A DNA stretch of 64,000 nt, from assembly GCA_029834535.1 (NCBI GenBank), contig JAQMWT010000078.1, forward strand, positions 1 to 64,000. Reading direction: 5' to 3'. This DNA comes from Chrysophaeum taylorii (lineage: Eukaryota > Sar > Pelagophyceae > Pelagomonadales > Pelagomonadaceae). Positions 28,880 through 39,058 of this stretch are shown piece after piece. Within the stretch, counting starts at the first letter, position 1. Each line of letters opens with the position of its first letter. The notes beneath the pieces are model-generated. The model saw only the letters and a program-made list of their open reading frames with translations. It ran no database searches and was not told the DNA's origin. The position numbers and the translations under genes were made by a program.

Positions 28880-30115
28880 TTCAACGAGCTCACCTTTCAC
28901 CACACGTACCGATTACGGTTGTCGCGACCAAAAGCCGACCTCCTCGGTCTCCAGGACTTGATGGAGCGAGCGACGCGGATGATACTTAGGAGTGTCCGCG
29001 AAGGAAAGGAATAACAGGCCGTCGACTATCTTTTCGACCTCTTTGTCGGGAGAATTGCGTTGTGGCACGTCCACGCGCAGCGCCGCGGCGCCGAGCACCG
29101 TTTCAGCAGAGCCTTCGGAATACAAAAAAAATCTAAAAAGCCGCCGTCCTTCGTCACACTAAGATCGGCGCAGCTAGCTTTGAACGGACCAACTTCGAGT
29201 GCGGGATTTGTTTCGTGGCGATCTCGTGCGACATGACCAGCCGCCGATCGTGCTGCGGTGCTCGCTGCGAGTTCTCTTCGACTTACGATGCATTTCATGC
29301 CGAGATCGGTTCATGCGCAACAAAGAAGCCTGGAAAGCGAAGAACGTGTCGACCACGGCTGAACTCGTGCCGATTTGCTTCTCACCATAATAACGTTTCT
29401 GTGTTTGCTTGGCCTTCTCATTGCTGACAGACAGACAATCTTGGTGTACGATTCAAAATTAGGCCGAATCTCATCGAGGGCTTGGTTTCTTGATCGAGAG
29501 AGGCAATGATCGATCTGGTTAAGCAAGGATTGTTGTTGTTACAACACGGTGGCACGTGTTGGCATCGTCCAGTCCAATACGTAGCACGAACGGTGAAAAA
29601 AATCTTCGTTCTTCGGATGAAGATGCGGTTGTAGGAGAATGCTCGCGTAGCTCTCAAAATTTGGCCAACCAACAGATAAGCGTTGATCAAGAACAGCTCG
29701 GAGGAAGGAAGGAAGAACTTGATGAATCGGTTGAGACGTTCAGCATGATTACTTTGAGGGTTATATGGGAGAGTCGTACGATGAAATGTCGACCCAATGT
29801 TCTGACGAGTCGGTTGCTAAGCTCTAATCAGTTGTCGGTTACGATTCACCGCGGGAGGTAGTAGCCTTCGAACAAGATCTTCTTCGCACAGGCGTCCAAT
29901 GTCGCGTAGTCGAGGATGGAAATATTAGCTGCCGTAATGGAAAAACGTGGTGTCTTATATCAATAACCGCGAAAAGTTTGTTCGTCAGACCCGACCAAAA
30001 TACGTGCCAAGAGTAAGGCAGTCTCCGATTCGGTTCGGTTGACACAAAAACCCATGACCCTCTCTATGTTTTTGACGTTGATGTCGATGACGAGGTGTAG
30101 GTCCCGTCTCTAGAC
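28880..30115 (+). pseudogene. Decayed coding sequence with RING-like cysteine cluster
   Basis: The plus strand shows protein-like stretches in changing frames. One is DLMERATRMILRSVREGKE and the following YLFDLFVGRIALWHVHAQRR. Then comes a Cys-rich patch FECGICFVAISCDMTSRRSC followed by CGARC, resembling the first half of a RING or related zinc finger. From about 29740 to 30110 come SYDEMSTQCSDES, EVVAFEQDLLRTGVQCRVVE and CRNGKTWCLISITAKSLFV. Several stops and frame changes separate them, so the gene is broken unless short introns account for some. Origin (host gene or mobile element) is not known. Confidence 0.35.
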
Positions 30116-31342
30116 TGCAGAGGAGTTGTTTGCAACTGGAATCTCGGGCCTGTTCCTCCGCAGTCTCTTTGAGAGTGGTGGAGTCCTCAGCTTAATCTGC
30201 AAACGGGAGGCTGTGGAGCGATTCAAGTGCCAGGCTCAGAGACTCATATTTTCAAAGGCCGGTGGATTGTCAACACGACCAGTTCTAACTTATTAGGCTC
30301 CTGCCGTGGAAGTCGTAGTTGGGTCTGGCGGCTGTGGCTTCGTAGCAAAACAAAGCATGAAACACGCGTCTTTCAACCTTCACAGGGGGACTTTCCTGCA
30401 CAATGAAGCAAGCATGATAGATAGGGTCGCCATATTCGTCGTGCTCGTCGTTTGGGATTTCGTTGCAGAGGGCATGTACATGCCGGGAAGTTCTCCAGGA
30501 GTCTGTAATCCAAGCTTGTGATCGAAAGCTGCGAGTTGCAGAGCTCACTGCGCAATTTGTTTTCGAGGGGGCGGCGCAGTGTTGCGGAGGAACGTCAGAG
30601 TGCTGTCGTTGTTCTGAATAGCGTTTCTTGTGTCCTTCGATGTGGGGTCAGAAATTTAACGAGCGCGGAGAGTACTGCCAGCAATTTCTGGGAGTGGGGC
30701 TCATATTCGCTGCGCGTCGCCTTCGGTGGGGCGGTTCTGCTCCAATGCTCAAAGACTCGTTCTTCAGTACGATGTTCGTCTTGATTCTTGCTTTTGTCAA
30801 CTTATTGGAACAAGCGTGCTCCTGAGCGCAAGCAGCGGCGTCAGTGCAAATGTAAATCGCGCGGGCCATAATATCGGGATGGTAGAGCCTCAATAATGGC
30901 GTCCCAAGCCTTTTGACCACACTTTTATGGGCTGCCTACTACAAACAAAACGGGGATGACGGAAAGGAAACGACGGTGGGGACCGCGGCGGAGGCGAGGC
31001 AAGAGCTAGACCCAGTCGTTTACAAGACGAGAGCCACATTCACAACGATAGCGGCGACGACGACGACGACGACGACGACGCTAGTGAGAGCCGAACCACG
31101 GGTAATCTTTCTCTCAAGAAAGATGGCGATCCTGAGAAAACCATTGCCCCCCGAGCCTCCCTCCATCCAGGCATGCCCCTGGGCTCGCAGGCCATATCCG
31201 TTGCTCGCGAGGAGAAGTCGCATCGAAATCACCGGCCCCGTACTCCGATAGTATGACAATAAATAGGTCGAGTTGCAGATATAAAATGATGGGAAGCGGT
31301 CCAAAATTCCCTGGGTACCTCGAGTACCCCCTCGGGATTGGT
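30116..31342. other. Intergenic region, no convincing gene
   Basis: Only short ORFs in all frames. A (CGA)n run lies at 31053-31080. Nothing recognised. Confidence 0.4.
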
Positions 31343-31774
31343 TCAGAGGCTGGCCTTGAGCGCGGGGTCATCCACGAGCTTAATCCCGTTGGGCATCTCT
31401 GGCGGTCCGGTAAGCAGTTTTTGCGGCGGTGTTTCGTCGTCGTCGTTGTTGTTGTCGATCTGGCGGAAGGACGAGGCCTTCTCCTTGGTAGTAGACTTGC
31501 GCAGCTTGCGCTTCGAGTGACGCTTCGTGGCTTTAGAAGTGTTTCTGGTTGTCGATTTCTTCTTGAGGTCTTCGGGGCGTTTTTTTTTCTGGTTTTCGTT
31601 GGGGGGGTCCTCTTCGCCGTAGCAGCCGCCGGCGTAGCAGGCCGCGTCGACGCCCACGAGACACGCGATGCCGGCGGCGGCCCCGATGAGGTACGGGGTG
31701 CTGACGGTGAGGCAGGCGATAACGGGCGCCGTGATGCACCCACCGGCCGCAAAGAACGAAGCAAAGGTTTCCAT
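31343..31774 (-). CDS. Small membrane protein with basic tail
   Basis: A 143-aa intronless protein. The first 60 residues are hydrophobic and Cys/Gly/Ala-rich (FFAAGGCITAPVIACLTV, then YLIGAAAGIACLVGVDAACY) and form one or two membrane spans. The rest is Lys/Arg/Asn/Asp-rich and looks disordered and cytosolic. No signature motif. It is divergent from PRP3 with only 55 bp between the ATGs. The antisense plus-strand frame over it is also open (from 31253), but its translation has no start of its own and the minus reading has the clean ATG and composition. Confidence 0.6.
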   Translation of the reverse strand: METFASFFAAGGCITAPVIACLTVSTPYLIGAAAGIACLVGVDAACYAGGCYGEEDPPNENQKKKRPEDLKKKSTTRNTSKATKRHSKRKLRKSTTKEKASSFRQIDNNNDDDETPPQKLLTGPPEMPNGIKLVDDPALKASL

Positions 31775-31829
31775 ACTCCTGTTGTGGTAATGAACAACAC
31801 AGATAAAAGCCGAGGGCCGTTGAAAAAGG
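31775..31829. promoter_or_regulatory. 55-bp divergent intergenic region
   Basis: Between the ATGs of the small membrane protein (minus) and PRP3 (plus). Probable shared promoter. Confidence 0.4.
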
Positions 31830-33572
31830 ATGACTGCGGTCGAGGTGGTGAGCGAGAAGAAGCGCAAGCTGGAGAGCGGGGAGGAGTCGCGGCCGTCGAA
31901 GAAGAAAGCCGGGGATGATGCGAAGCGTCGGGCCGTGCGGGCGGCGATGGCCCAGTACGCGCGGATCGGGGAGTCGGCGCTCAAGGCCGTGCAGAGGGCC
32001 AAGGTGGTGCTGAAGCGCGTCGAAGAGCAGGTCGAAGCGACGGCGACCGCCATCTCCCGGCTGCCGGAACGGGCGCCGCGGGAGTCGAGGTTCGAGAGTC
32101 GGCTTGCGCCGGAGGTCCTGGCGGGGATTCTCGCGACGGCGGCGGCGCGGCCCGCGGTGGCGGCGGCGAAGCCCGAGCGCAAGCCGACGCGCGAGGAACT
32201 GTCCCTGCGGGTGGACGAGAAAGGGCGCGAAGTCGATGCCCAGGGCAACGTGATCGAGCGGAAAGTCGACGAGCAGAAAGTGGAGCAAAAAAAAGAAAAT
32301 CCGTATCTTGCGCACTACTACGAGGACGGCGGACCGATCGACGCGCGGCTGACGACGCGCAAACGCGAAACGAAAAAGGACCGCGCCTTTGCCTTTGTCA
32401 AGGAGGGCCATTTCGTGAAGATTGCCGAGGCGACGCGCGCCAAGCTGCAGGGCCCCAAAGTCGACGAGATCGAGGAGGAGGTGGCGCCCGAACCGAAACG
32501 GCTGATCGACTCGTTGCCGCGACGACCAGAACACGTCGCGTCGGTGCCGGGAATGGAGTGGTGGGACGAGGAGTTTTTGCCCAAGGAGGTACGAACGAAA
32601 CGGTTGTCCTCGGTGGCCGAACGCGTCAAGGACCAGTACGAGCTCTGTTCGGTCGAAAACTCGCGATTTTTTGGCCTAGTCCACCACCCGCCGACGGCCA
32701 AACCGCTGGGCCTCGAGAAGAAGCAGCCCGAGACGATTCCGTTCTACCTGACGCGGCAAGATCGGAAGCGCGTGCGACGACAGACCCGCGCCGAGCGAGA
32801 ACGGGAGAAGCAGGACAAGATCCAGCTTGGGCTGATTCCGCCGCCCGAGCCTAAATTCAAGCTCTCGAACTTTATGAAGGTTTTGGGCGAGCAGGCGGTC
32901 GCCAACCCGTCCAAAATGGAGCAAAAGGTCATGGAGCAAGTCAACCAGCGGCTGCAGCACCACGAGATGCGGAACGCGGCGCGCAAGTTGACGCCGCAGG
33001 AGCGCAAGGAGAAGAAGCGGAGGAAGCTCGCCGAGGACACGTCCCACGAGGTCCGCGTCGCCGTCTTTTACGTCAGCAACCTCGACTCGGCGCAACACCG
33101 GTTCAAGTTGGATGTCAACGCGAACCAGCTGAATCTCACGGGAACCGTCTTGTTGTGCACCTCGCCGGAGGCTTCCTTTGCCACCGTGGTCGTCGAGGGC
33201 GGTCCCAAGGGCGTCCGTCGCTTCGTCGCGCTCGTGACGCGTCGCATCCCCTGGGCCGACGACGGCGACGACGACGACGATGACGACGCTGCTGCGCTGG
33301 GGGGGGGCGTTGACGCCAGTGTGGGGGCAACAGCAGCAACAACAACAACAACAACAACAATAAGGGCGACAGCAAGAAAGAAGAAGTGGGCCGCGCTAGT
33401 GTGGTCCGGCACGGTCGTCAAACGTGCCTTCACGCAGTTCAAGTTCCAGGAGTGCAAAGTCGCCTCGACGGCGCGCCGCGTTCTGGAGACCAAGAGCGTT
33501 GCCCACTACTGGGACATGGCCCTGCAGCATCACGACGAGGGCCCCCCACCGAAAGGAGACGACGACTTATAA
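31830..33572 (+). CDS. PRPF3: U4/U6 small nuclear ribonucleoprotein PRP3
   Basis: A 580-aa nuclear splicing factor of the U4/U6.U5 tri-snRNP. The conserved PRP3 core is clear from about residue 150 to 400: ENPYLAHY, FVKEGHFVKIAEATRAKLQG, SVPGMEWWDEEFLP, FFGLVHHPPTAKPLG, FYLTRQDRKRVRRQTRAERE, LSNFMKVLGEQAVANPSKME. It is followed by the C-terminal DUF1115-type domain (VAVFYVSNLDSAQHRFKLDV, NLTGTVLLC, VVEGGPKGVRRF, VKRAFTQFKFQEC). An Asp run plus an Ala/Thr-rich insert (about residues 475-515, encoded by GAC and ACA/CAA repeats) interrupts that domain. N-terminal residues are Lys/Arg/Ala-rich. Intronless. Together with LSm6 in the same window it represents the U6 side of the spliceosome. Confidence 0.95.
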   Translation: MTAVEVVSEKKRKLESGEESRPSKKKAGDDAKRRAVRAAMAQYARIGESALKAVQRAKVVLKRVEEQVEATATAISRLPERAPRESRFESRLAPEVLAGILATAAARPAVAAAKPERKPTREELSLRVDEKGREVDAQGNVIERKVDEQKVEQKKENPYLAHYYEDGGPIDARLTTRKRETKKDRAFAFVKEGHFVKIAEATRAKLQGPKVDEIEEEVAPEPKRLIDSLPRRPEHVASVPGMEWWDEEFLPKEVRTKRLSSVAERVKDQYELCSVENSRFFGLVHHPPTAKPLGLEKKQPETIPFYLTRQDRKRVRRQTRAEREREKQDKIQLGLIPPPEPKFKLSNFMKVLGEQAVANPSKMEQKVMEQVNQRLQHHEMRNAARKLTPQERKEKKRRKLAEDTSHEVRVAVFYVSNLDSAQHRFKLDVNANQLNLTGTVLLCTSPEASFATVVVEGGPKGVRRFVALVTRRIPWADDGDDDDDDDAAALGGGVDASVGATAATTTTTTTIRATARKKKWAALVWSGTVVKRAFTQFKFQECKVASTARRVLETKSVAHYWDMALQHHDEGPPPKGDDDL

Positions 33573-33612
33573 TAAAGAAGTTCATTGTACGGTTTACTAC
33601 TCTGTGGGGTCG

Positions 33613-34446
33613 ATGCTTTGGTTTCTGTGGTGCTGCGCTGTCCATCCGCGGCGCGTCGCGCTCCGCGCCAAGTCCTCAGACGTGGAGGCGACGACGGCCG
33701 CTTTGGAACGATTGCGCGAGCTGCACTCGATCGGGCCCGCCGCCGAGGGGGAACTCCAGGCCCTCGAGCTCGCGCACCCCCTGGCAGCGCTCCAGGCGGC
33801 CATCGCCGCGCGGCGCGAGACCGCGACCTCGGACCACGAGCGGTGGCGGTGGGAGCAGATGGGCGAGGCCGACGCGGCCGTCCTGGCGGCGGCGGCGACG
33901 TTGCGCGAGGGCCTGCCGGAAGCGCGGGAGGGGCCCGACTGGTGGAAGGGCGTCGCGGGGGCTATCGCCGAGCTCGCGTACTGGGTGCTGCGGGGATCCA
34001 ACGCCGCCGAGCGCGTGTTGCTCGATGAGCTCAACTCGGACGACTGGGTGGCGCGCGAGGTGGACGCGGCCCTCCGCAAAGCTTGGAAGACGCCGACCGA
34101 CGTAGCGGTCTCGCGTCGACTCGACTCGGCCCGCACGAGGCTCGTTGCGGGCGACGCCAAAACCGCGCTTGCCTTGTACACCCAAGTCACCGAGATGGTC
34201 CCCGAGTGGGCCGAAGGCTGGCGCGCCAAAGCCCAGGTCTTGCACCGGGCCCTCGGCAAGCCCGAGGAGGCCCTGGAGGCCTACGACCAGGCCCTCATCC
34301 GCAACCCGCGCAACTACGTTGTTCTCCTCGAGAAGGGCAGCCTCCTCAAGAAGCTCGACGACTACCGCGCCCCCGGCGCCCTGCGTCGTGCGGCTATACT
34401 CAACCCGCGCCTCAAGTCCGACGTCGACACTCTCCTCCACGCCTAG
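33613..34446 (+). CDS. TPR-repeat protein with possible organelle leader
   Basis: A 277-aa intronless protein starting 40 bp after the PRP3 stop. The first 25 residues (MLWFLWCCAVHPRRVALRAK) are hydrophobic then basic, possibly an organelle or secretory leader. A helical domain follows (residues 30-160, Ala/Glu/Arg-rich, with ERWRWEQMGEADAAVLAAAA). The C-terminal half has at least two tetratricopeptide repeats (GDAKTALALYTQVTEMVPEW, then KPEEALEAYDQALIRNPRN). It probably serves as a protein-binding adaptor. The longer open frame upstream overlaps PRP3 in another frame and is not used. Confidence 0.75.
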   Translation: MLWFLWCCAVHPRRVALRAKSSDVEATTAALERLRELHSIGPAAEGELQALELAHPLAALQAAIAARRETATSDHERWRWEQMGEADAAVLAAAATLREGLPEAREGPDWWKGVAGAIAELAYWVLRGSNAAERVLLDELNSDDWVAREVDAALRKAWKTPTDVAVSRRLDSARTRLVAGDAKTALALYTQVTEMVPEWAEGWRAKAQVLHRALGKPEEALEAYDQALIRNPRNYVVLLEKGSLLKKLDDYRAPGALRRAAILNPRLKSDVDTLLHA

Positions 34447-34512
34447 CGGAGGACGACGAGAATTTACGCCATATACATACACATACGTACATACGTCGTA
34501 GGGATCCTAACC

Positions 34513-35262
34513 TCAATCTTCGGCAAGGCTCGTGTTGTAGGCCTCGACTTCGGACCACTGCCAATCCCCGAGGGTCCTCGCGAGCGCGCGGTCGCTGAGG
34601 GAGCGGTCGTCGTCCTGTTTGCTCATGGGGAAGCTCGCGTAAACGACCCAGACGGAGTGGAATACAAAGCCCCAGTTCTTGTGGCGAACGAGGCGGACCC
34701 CCGGAAACTCGCGGACGAAGTGCTCGTGCTTGACTCGCAAAATAGTGCCCTCGGCGTCGTGCTCGAGGCGCCATCTCATCCCGAGATCAGCCTCGTCGGG
34801 CGCACCTCGGTGCCACCGGAGCTTACCGTGCTCCCCCGGACGCGGCGGCATCACGAACTCGAGCTCGCGCGCCCCATCACCGAGCCAGTACGGGTCGGCA
34901 CGCGTCCAGACGCTCCCCGCCTGCCGCTTGAAGCGGAACCACCACCGCAGAGAACACAACGTCTCGGCGTCGATACTAGGCCTCGCACTTTCGGCGATCG
35001 ACCGCCGTAGAGCGGTCCGCGGCTCGACGCCCGAAATGTCCCTGAGCTCGCGCGGCACGAACGACTTACTCCGCCACACCTCGACGCACGCGAGCGCCCA
35101 CAGTCCCGTGTGCTCCGTCACGCGGTCGTGCCACTCCCGGTTCACGCGGACCAAGACGTGCGCGGTGCGGAGCTCGCACAGAAACTCGAACACATGCCGC
35201 TTCACGTCGTCGCACTCACCGAATCCAACGCGAAAGCCACCGCCAACGCGCCCGCCGCGCAT
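34513..35262 (-). CDS. F-box-like protein
   Basis: A 249-aa intronless protein. Residues about 15-60 read DVKRHVFEFLCELRTAHVLV then NREWHDRVTEHTGLWALACV, the helical pattern of an F-box (a leucine-rich start, then 'V-N-R-x-W', then a Trp pair). F-box proteins recruit targets to SCF ubiquitin ligases. The remainder contains many Trp and aromatic residues (RWWFRFKRQAGSVWTRADPY, HKNWGFVFHSVWVVYASF), suggesting a beta-rich substrate or ligand domain. It is convergent with the TPR gene (66 bp between stops). The ATG is the first after an AT-rich upstream stretch; the frame stays open further upstream through non-coding sequence. Confidence 0.65.
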   Translation of the reverse strand: MRGGRVGGGFRVGFGECDDVKRHVFEFLCELRTAHVLVRVNREWHDRVTEHTGLWALACVEVWRSKSFVPRELRDISGVEPRTALRRSIAESARPSIDAETLCSLRWWFRFKRQAGSVWTRADPYWLGDGARELEFVMPPRPGEHGKLRWHRGAPDEADLGMRWRLEHDAEGTILRVKHEHFVREFPGVRLVRHKNWGFVFHSVWVVYASFPMSKQDDDRSLSDRALARTLGDWQWSEVEAYNTSLAED

Positions 35263-35589
35263 CGTGCCACGTGGCAGACTCGCCTCCTGTTGACCAGCTG
35301 CAAAAAACAGCAGCAGCTCAGGTTGGGACGCTGCGAAACGGAACAATTCGCGACCCGTTGCACAATTTTTTGTGGTGTTGCCCTGTTGCCACAGGTTTTT
35401 CCTTGACACAAGTTGGTTCTCAAATGAATAAATAAATAAATGGGGCGACAGTGACAAAACCAAAGTCGGCGCTGGAGACGCGGCGAAGGACCCACCCACC
35501 CGAAAAGTGGCGGGGCTTGGCGACAAGAAAACCGCGGATGCCGTTGCTTCGAAGCGGAATCAACAACAACAGACTCTGAGGCGGCCTTG

Positions 35590-36927
35590 AAATACTGCCC
35601 GGCAGGAAAGCGTCGAAGTGGTTGTCGAAGAACCCCAAGTGGAAGACTTGGATCTCGTGGCGGCAGCTCAATGATCGGCTCAAAGGGAAAGTGCCGTTCG
35701 ATGAAAAATGAGTACTACAGGCGGGTCGACACTAAAAATCACCCGACGCTAAAAATTACGCGCTCTTTCGAAACTCAGCTTCCGCAGCTAGGAAGGCCAC
35801 CAGAGCCAAGCCGAAGGTGGCGAAGCGCCCCAAGGCACGGAAGGAGCCTGGGCGGGTCCCTATGATAGACAGCCCGGGAGAAGCGGCAGCGAGAAAAAAC
35901 GGCTCCGAAGCGAGTTTTCAACAAGATAACGGCTGCGTTGGACGCGGAAAAGAAACGCCAGCAGCAGAAAGCCTTCCTTCACGGAGGCCCTAGCGTATTG
36001 CGAGAAGGAAGGAGTAGGGCCAAGAAGTGCATGACTGACCACCCAGAGTGGATTGAGCTCATCACCTGGAGACAGCTCGACGATAGACTGAAGGAGCGTG
36101 TTTTGTTTGATGAAATAGCCGCGACGCACACTCGCTCGGACCGGATGTCGCTCACGCCGAAGGAGGAGCAAGCGCCTGTGAAATGGATTGTTGAGAGCAA
36201 CAAAGTCCGCGCCGCACCAAGCTGCGAAGAGATTGGGGTCAAAGTGCGCCATATTTTACTCATTCGTCGACTTCAGAACCGGCGCGGCGGACGCAAGAAA
36301 GTCCCGTTCAACAACGCCAACTACAAACTTGTGTGCGGCCATTCGCCCTCGGAGGAATTATTCATCGGTTTCTTCGCCCGCGACTCGCACCGGATCAGCA
36401 CGAAGATCAAGCAAAATAATCGAAGCGAAGCGTGCCACCGTGAACTACGACGAGATGGTCGAGGAGTACTTTGCGGGCATCCACGGACTTCGCGCCGAGC
36501 TCAAGGCCGCGGGGATGATGGACGAGCACGGCGCCATATCGGACCCCCGTCTTGTCCTGAACCTCGACGAGACGCCCCAGTTCGTGGACTACGCCGACAC
36601 CAAAGGGAATGCCAAGACCAAGTTTGGGGCCGGCAAGGGTGACGTCTGACGGGCTAAGGCCTATGACTACCGCGAGTGCAACACTGCCATGATGTGCAGG
36701 GGCCTGTGCGGGCCGCGATGGACGCGGCCGTCTCGGCATGCTTCGAGTTGTGGCAGCGCTGCAAGGACGGCTGCGTCTGTGGCCTTGACAACGGCGCCGT
36801 GTGCGACGCCAGCAAAGTCAAGTACTGCGAGATTTGCGGGGACCTCAAATGGAAGCGGTGTAGTAAGAAGGCGTGCAAAAAGGCGCTGGGTGATCTTGCA
36901 TTTGCCGTGCCGGATGTTGTTGATGCT

Positions 36928-36959
<32 letters not shown>

Positions 36960-37140
36960 GGACAGCAACGCCGAATTGGAGCGCGGGATCGGTCACATTC
37001 GTCGGCGACCCCAGCCACGAACCAGCCAGCTACCTGAGTCCCGCCCAAAGCAGCTCCGAGGGTCCCCACCGACACTTCGGGAGCTACGGTCATGCTTATT
37101 TCGACACCTAGTGCCCCTAGTGAGCCATCTTCCCCTTCCT
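35590..37140 (+). mobile_element. Broken DDE transposon (pogo/Tc1-mariner-like)
   Basis: Plus-strand remnants of a DNA transposase. A helix-turn-helix region appears twice: PGRKASKWLSKNPKWKTWIS then WRQLNDRLKGKVPFDE (about 35.6 kb), and SRAKKCMTDHPEWIELIT then WRQLDDRLKERVLFDE (about 36.0 kb), so an N-terminal part is duplicated. The catalytic start reads YDEMVEEYFAGIHGLRAEL and DPRLVLNLDETPQFVDY, where LNLDETP holds the first catalytic Asp. The frame shifts near 36405-36420 (ISTK to IIEAKRATVNYDE) and stops at 36647. The middle of the DDE domain is missing. A Cys-rich C-terminal tail (YCEICGDLKWKRCSKKACKK, then an acidic run encoded by GGA repeats) follows. Not functional. Confidence 0.65.
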
Positions 37141-37419
37141 CATGCCTGGTAATTTTCAGTGTCGGGTACTGCTAGACATTACCCCACACCATGCCACGAC
37201 CACGCTAAACTGGGGTTTGGCGTGTCCCAGGTCCGAAAGGAGAGTGGTCGGGAGTACTCCTGAGCGTCGCACATCGCTCGTTGGTCGAGTTCGGTCCACG
37301 GTACGGCCCTTGCAACAAAACAGTAATTTTTAGTATCGACCCGCGTGTAGGACTCCTACATTACTGGTAATGCCGACAGAGCGGGTAGTGATTACCGGAA
37401 ATTACCGGTAGCTTCCATT

Positions 37420-37760
37420 ACCCTAACGATTGTGAAACCTTGGTGTCATATTCGATGAGGACGTTAAGCTGGGTGTGCGGCGGAACCAATCGCTGCTGAT
37501 GGAGGTCGAGGAGAACTCACTGGTGGAGTAGGCGATCGCGAAGAACCAGGCGCAGGACGCGGTCAGTGACCATGAGCTGGGCATGAAGATGTGCCACATC
37601 TTGCTGGAGCGTACCAGAACTGAAAGGGCGGCTTGCGATGCCAGGCGCCTCGTCCGGTGCAACACTTGCGGCGACCTGAAGAAGCGGCCCTACTAGAGGA
37701 TTTAGTGCGCGGAGGAGCGTGAGAAACGACCGCTGACGATGATGCTGCTGCTGATGATGA
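37420..37760 (+). mobile_element. Second remnant of the same transposase (C-terminal part)
   Basis: Plus strand reads SDHELGMKMCHILLERTR and RCNTCGDLKKRPY, the counterpart of CEICGDLKWKRC in the copy just upstream. It is interrupted by stop codons. It probably represents an independent, older insertion or a tandem duplicate. Confidence 0.45.
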
Positions 37761-38708
37761 CGACGACGACGAAGGGGACTGGCCTGCGGAAGCCGACTTG
37801 GTCGAGCACCTCGATGTTCTGCTCCTGCCGACGTCCTTACTCCCACCGGACCTCTCTCGACCCAGTGGCGCGCCTGCGGTGCTCTAACAACGCATCCTTC
37901 TTCTTTCTAGCGTGCACAGGACCCCATTACATGTCTCGAAATTATGGGTGTCTAGCGCGAGGGGCCGTCAACTAACTAACTAACTAACTAACTAACTTCA
38001 GACCTCTCCCGAGCATGGGAGCCAGGCCGGACCGACTGGAGCCAGTCCGGAATCACGGGCCTGTAGACGAGGGGCGCCGAAAGGTCGGTCGGCGGAGAGT
38101 GACCATCAAGCTTGTCGCCATGCGACGAGGAGACCGCGACGTGACTGACAACCAACTCGTCGATAACCTTCCGTCTGCGCCCCCAGGCCATACCCCGTCC
38201 CACTGCGAACGTTCCGGCTGCCAACCGGCCCGCCCGGGAGGCGAATAGGTGCCAACCTACGCCGGGAGGGCGGATGCCCTCGCAAGGCTCAGGATTCGTG
38301 AGGCACCGTCCTCCATCGCAACCATGCGGTTGGCGATCAGAGTTAGGGGCTGCCAATCCGCGTCGAAACTCGTATACAAACCACCAGAGCGCTAGCTATC
38401 TCTCGGGAAGTGCGGTGGGACTATTGGGGCCATCTTTGGTTGCGTCGGCGGCCTCGCTGGTGTCGGGGGCTGTAAAAAGATTTATTTGGTAACCAGCCGC
38501 ATATGGCGGGCTGTTTCCGCAGCGCCCCTACTCTATTGCTTCGCACTTTGCTCTTCGCACTTTCGTGCTTCGCACTTTTGCAACGGAAGGAAGGAAGGAA
38601 GGAAGGAAGGAAGGAAGGAAGGATATATTATTGTTGTGAGGGAAGGGCGAACCTCGGAGAGACACCCAAAAAACGACGTCCGAGACGTCCGTCCATCCGT
38701 CTCATGGA

Positions 38709-38744
<36 letters not shown>

Positions 38745-39058
38745 CTGGAGGCACACGCTACAACGAAGTCGCAACTTGGTGGTCGTCGTCGTCGTTGTCC
38801 ATGGTGTGCCGACCTGCACGCTCTCGGGCGATAGTACGTTCGGCCCAGACGGAGCGCGAAGCAGGCATAAAGACGGCGAGAAAGAGGAAGACGAGTCCTC
38901 TCGGCGGACGGAGACAAAATCCGCGCACGCATCCACCTGACGGAGGGAGGTATTTATGATTCGGCTCGTGGTGCTGCTTCTTGGAGTCGAGGGCAAGTAG
39001 GCCCGCCCGAATCAATACCAGTCTGGAAAAGGTTGAGTGGACCGAAGACACGGGCGAA
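37761..39058. other. Intergenic region with several microsatellites
   Basis: Contains (CTAA)n at 37973-37996, (GGAA)n at 38583-38622 and (GAT)n at 38707-38744. The 38.0-38.4 kb stretch is GC-rich and non-repetitive but has no convincing ORF on either strand. No gene recognised. Confidence 0.5.

Noticed and set aside
31533-32534. 333-codon minus-strand frame
   Set aside because: Shadow of PRP3 and of the small membrane gene; no independent features.
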